Part shown: one piece after another, positions 61,213-64,000 of the stretch
How the letters are laid out: each line of letters starts with the position of its first letter
Numbering within the stretch: position 1 is the first letter of the stretch
Source of the DNA: a virus
IMG/VR virus record: IMGVR_UViG_3300029787_005452
Span: 121,198 to 185,197 of that record
Reading direction: 5' to 3' (one strand)
Length of the DNA: 64,000 bases
The notes under the pieces: model-generated
Told to the model about the DNA's origin: nothing
Databases searched by the model: none
Seen by the model: only the letters and a program-made list of their open reading frames with translations
Program-made: the position numbers and the translations under genes

Positions 61213-61497
61213 GTGCCGAAGTTAAGTCAGGATCCAAAAAGAAAAAAATTTATCAAAAGTGATGAATATGATGTATGGAAATGTTTAGATTATAAGACGT
61301 TTTATATGACTGTTCGATTGCAGTCGACTGAAATGGATAAGAAACATAATCGAGACCCTAATAAGTTTACATTGTATATGAGTTCCTCTGAAATATTTTC
61401 AGATATTGATACAGCTGAGGAAGCTATGAAAAAAGGTTACAAAAGAGCTGATGAATTATTTGAAATGAGGTTGAAATCTAAACCTTATAAGTTATAA
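61213..61497 (+). CDS. Hypothetical early protein, 94 aa, GTG start
   Basis: I do not recognise this protein. It is basic, with a central mixed alpha/beta segment (VWKCLDYKTFYMTVRLQSTE) and a helical C-terminal part (TAEEAMKKGYKRADELFEMR). The start is GTG at 61213: the ATG two bases earlier leads into a stop after four codons. The six-base distance to TATAAT also agrees. The next gene's TATAAT overlaps its stop codon. Confidence 0.6.
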   Translation: MPKLSQDPKRKKFIKSDEYDVWKCLDYKTFYMTVRLQSTEMDKKHNRDPNKFTLYMSSSEIFSDIDTAEEAMKKGYKRADELFEMRLKSKPYKL

Positions 61498-61498
61498 T
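61493..61498 (+). promoter_or_regulatory. TATAAT box upstream of the 65-aa gene
   Basis: TATAAT overlaps the preceding TAA and lies six bases before ATG 61505. GGAAC is absent. Confidence 0.5.
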
Positions 61499-61504
61499 AT
61501 AATT

Positions 61505-61702
61505 ATGAAAGAGTATAAAGAAGGAGAATATATTACATATAATGTAAGATACCCAGGTAGTGAACCTATGGTTGCTTCTGGTAACGTCGTAAAGATGGTT
61601 AATGAAAATGGTAAAAAGCAATACTTAGTTGCTGAAGGTAACGGTGGTCAGAATATGACTTATGTGAATCCGGAAGATATTGTAACTTTAATAAACGGGT
61701 AG
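61505..61702 (+). CDS. Hypothetical protein, 65 aa (small barrel-like)
   Basis: The sequence (EGEYITYNVRYPGSEPMVAS, GNVVKMVNENGKKQYLV, TYVNPEDIVTL) reads as five short strands with a Gly-Asn turn, typical of a KOW/SH3-like barrel, but no family is certain. It lies in a run of small early genes. Confidence 0.6.
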   Translation: MKEYKEGEYITYNVRYPGSEPMVASGNVVKMVNENGKKQYLVAEGNGGQNMTYVNPEDIVTLING

Positions 61703-61704
61703 TT

Positions 61705-61875
61705 ATGAGTAAAAGAGCAAAACCTGGAGTAGATTTAAGAGCTCCTAACCCTACCCATACAAAACGAATGGGGCGTTCTTATGGACCATTAGTATATAAC
61801 GAGCATGTCGGTCATAAGGTAACACAAAAGATCGACAAAGCTATTAAAAATAATAGAAAGGATAAAGTTAATTAA
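61705..61875 (+). CDS. Small basic protein, 56 aa
   Basis: The frame starts two bases after the preceding stop and encodes a Lys/Arg/His-rich peptide (KRAKPGVDLRAPNPTHTKRM, VTQKIDKAIKNNRKDKVN). Tight spacing and a shared TTAA with the convergent gene argue that it is real. The charge suggests nucleic-acid or ribosome binding. The family is not recognised. Confidence 0.55.
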   Translation: MSKRAKPGVDLRAPNPTHTKRMGRSYGPLVYNEHVGHKVTQKIDKAIKNNRKDKVN

Positions 61876-62126
61876 TTAGCTGCAATATAATTTGATACTG
61901 CAGTTTGAAGACTAGCATTAGTCCATTCAGCAGGATTATCATAATTATCACCGCTAAGTTCATCTAAATCAATTTGACCAATATTGTCTATAAAAACTGA
62001 TACTCTCTTTTCACCAGGTATATCCACTATACGGCGAATTTCAATATCACCAGCAGCAAGTGAAACTGTTTGGGCTGGTTGAGTTGTTACTGTTTTTGAC
62101 GATGATAAAGTTACTTTTAAGCTCAT
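61872..62126 (-). CDS. Hypothetical late protein, 84 aa
   Basis: I do not recognise this protein. It is acidic, with N-terminal strands (KVTLSSSKTVTTQPAQTVSL) and a compact C-terminal part (ISVFIDN-like VSVFIDNIGQIDLDEL, ending in a helix). TTAAATA lies five bases before its ATG, so it is late. A small virion or decoration protein is possible. Confidence 0.62.
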   Translation of the reverse strand: MSLKVTLSSSKTVTTQPAQTVSLAAGDIEIRRIVDIPGEKRVSVFIDNIGQIDLDELSGDNYDNPAEWTNASLQTAVSNYIAAN

Positions 62127-62131
62127 AGAAA

Positions 62132-62138
62132 TATTTAA
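62132..62138 (-). promoter_or_regulatory. Late-type promoter box TTAAATA
   Basis: On the minus strand TTAAATA, spacer TTTCT of 5, then ATG at 62126. Confidence 0.62.
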
Positions 62139-62143
62139 TCAAA

Positions 62144-62359
62144 ATGAAAGAAAAAATTAAAAGAAAAATAATATTATTATTGATACCTACAATAGTAGTA
62201 GCAGGAATAATTAATGTTACCTATGGAATCTTTTTTGGAGTCCTTACTAATGTATTAATCAATGCATTTTGGAATAGTAAATTATTTCCCCCCAAGAAAA
62301 AAGAAGTAAAATCTGAAAGAGAGTTAATAGTTGAATGTGTATCTCCTCCTAATTTATAG
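62144..62359 (+). CDS. Small membrane protein, 71 aa
   Basis: After a basic start (MKEKIKRKI) a hydrophobic stretch (ILLLIPTIVVAGIINVTYGI) continues into a second one (FFGVLTNVLINAFW), followed by a charged tail. One or two inner-membrane helices are likely. No clear promoter box precedes it. Its TAG ends one base before the tRNA-Leu gene, so gene and tRNA probably share a transcript. Confidence 0.6.
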   Translation: MKEKIKRKIILLLIPTIVVAGIINVTYGIFFGVLTNVLINAFWNSKLFPPKKKEVKSERELIVECVSPPNL

Positions 62360-62446
62360 GCCGGAGTGGTGGAATAGGTAGACACTGCAGACTTAAAATC
62401 TGTTGCTCGTAAGAGCGTGCTGGTTCGAGTCCGGCCTTCGGTACCA
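62360..62446 (+). tRNA. tRNA-Leu (anticodon TAA)
   Basis: The 87-base cloverleaf has acceptor arm GCCGGAG/CTTCGGT (with G-U pairs at both the end and the middle), anticodon stem GCAGA/TCTGT with loop CTTAAAA and anticodon TAA, a long type II variable arm (GCTC-GTAA-GAGC), T arm GCTGG-TTCGAGT-CCGGC and encoded ACCA. It reads UUA, a dominant leucine codon in this AT-rich genome. Confidence 0.95.
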
Positions 62447-62448
62447 TA

Positions 62449-62455
62449 TTAAATA
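62449..62455 (+). promoter_or_regulatory. Late-type promoter box TTAAATA
   Basis: TTAAATA begins three bases after the tRNA CCA; spacer TTATT of 5, then ATG at 62461. Confidence 0.55.
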
Positions 62456-62460
62456 TTATT

Positions 62461-62580
62461 ATGAAAAGATCATTTAATAGCAAACAAAGTAATGAACTTA
62501 CAACAACTGATAAGATTGTAATTGCAATATTTTCCATTCAAATTATAGCAGCAGGTATTTTATTCTTTTTGTTGATATAA
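62461..62580 (+). CDS. Small membrane protein, 39 aa
   Basis: A polar N-terminus (MKRSFNSKQSNELTTTDK) is followed by one good hydrophobic helix (IVIAIFSIQIIAAGILFFLL) reaching the C-terminus. It is a single-span tail-anchored-like peptide. The late box with five-base spacing supports it. A holin-like or exclusion role would be speculation. Confidence 0.5.
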   Translation: MKRSFNSKQSNELTTTDKIVIAIFSIQIIAAGILFFLLI

Positions 62581-62592
62581 TATGTTATTTAC

Positions 62593-62599
62593 ATAAATT
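62593..62599 (+). promoter_or_regulatory. Degenerate late-type box ATAAATT and nearby TATAAT
   Basis: ATAAATT lies five bases before ATG 62605, the same variant as at 26210. A TATAAT at 62576-62581 lies further upstream without GGAAC. Confidence 0.35.
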
Positions 62600-62604
62600 A
62601 TTAT

Positions 62605-62916
62605 ATGGATAAGAAAACTAAAACTGTAATAGAATATTTACTTCAGTCTGAAGACTATGTACGTTATGATGTAACTAAGCATAATAAATTACATTTTAAT
62701 ATTAGTCGTCTAATTAAAGATGAGATTAGAACTCACAAATGGATTGAATCCGGAAAAGGAAGAGATATAAGTTGGGAGTATGCAGTAGCTGAATGGATGG
62801 ATGAACACTATGATGAATTTATTAATATGTTAATACCGAGGAGTCGTATTATAAAATATCTAAAAAAGTATACTAAAAACTCTCTTGAATTCATTAAGTT
62901 TATAACTATTCCTTAA
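62605..62916 (+). CDS. Hypothetical protein, 103 aa
   Basis: I do not recognise this protein. It is basic and helical, with KTVIEYLLQSEDYVRYDVTK near the start, an aromatic WEYAVAEWMDEHYDEFINML segment, and a basic helix RSRIIKYLKKYTKNS near the end. It is followed 13 bases later by the GT90 gene. Confidence 0.62.
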   Translation: MDKKTKTVIEYLLQSEDYVRYDVTKHNKLHFNISRLIKDEIRTHKWIESGKGRDISWEYAVAEWMDEHYDEFINMLIPRSRIIKYLKKYTKNSLEFIKFITIP

Positions 62917-62929
62917 TTATAAAACGTTA

Positions 62930-64000
<1,071 letters not shown>

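Overview
The window is a 64 kb piece of a strongly AT-rich, densely packed genome of a contractile-tailed T4-like bacteriophage. Recognisable T4-type proteins are a neck protein (gp14-like, cut by the left edge), large terminase gp17, sheath gp18, tube gp19, tape measure gp29-like, baseplate proteins resembling gp48, gp53, gp27, gp54, gp26/gp51, gp25 and gp6, and the sliding-clamp loader gp44. Base composition, S74- and YadA-type fibres, dUTPase, a GMP reductase-like gene and scattered glycosyltransferases resemble marine T4-like phages. The host cannot be read from the sequence.

Layout: 1-1866 (minus) holds neck and two unknown proteins. 1885-16238 (plus) is the packaging, tail and hub block. 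16235-18822 holds a candidate small terminase, dUTPase, gp44 and an unknown minus-strand gene. 18872-22174 carries baseplate wedge genes gp25 and gp6 plus a PKD protein. 22226-43495 is a long array of fibre and adhesin-like proteins on both strands, interrupted by a glycosyltransferase and a 2OG-Fe(II) oxygenase. 43576-46528 is a metabolic/glycan operon (GMP reductase-like, GT9-like, sulfotransferase-like). 46703-51589 (minus) encodes a 1628-residue YadA-head-like fibre. 51874-53388 holds early-type genes including a RadA-like ATPase. 53422-56326 (minus) encodes a virion protein with a probable trypsin-like protease triad and a small YadA-like fibre. 56361-64000 mixes small early genes, DUF932, a VWA-domain virion protein, tRNA-Leu(UAA), a GT90 glycosyltransferase and tRNA-Asn(GUU).

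Expression signals are unusually regular. Thirty-one transcription units carry a T4-late-like box, NTAAATA, almost always 5 or 6 bases before the start codon. Early-type genes carry TATAAT 5-7 bases before the start, and seven of these boxes have GGAAC exactly five bases further upstream. If promoter geometry is conventional, transcription starts on or next to the start codon, so most mRNAs would be leaderless. Genes inside operons instead use stop/start overlaps and occasional Shine-Dalgarno sequences. Five convergent gene pairs end on a shared TTAA.

The strongest biological theme is a large receptor-binding apparatus. At least five fibres share an N-terminal anchor-like module but carry different bodies (decapeptide repeats, cysteine-rich coiled coil with a lambda-J-like domain, YadA repeats). 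Lectin, propeller-like, PKD, VWA and protease-like domains are also present. A hydroxylase-type oxygenase, three glycosyltransferases and a sulfotransferase lie among these genes and may modify either fibres or host surface glycans.
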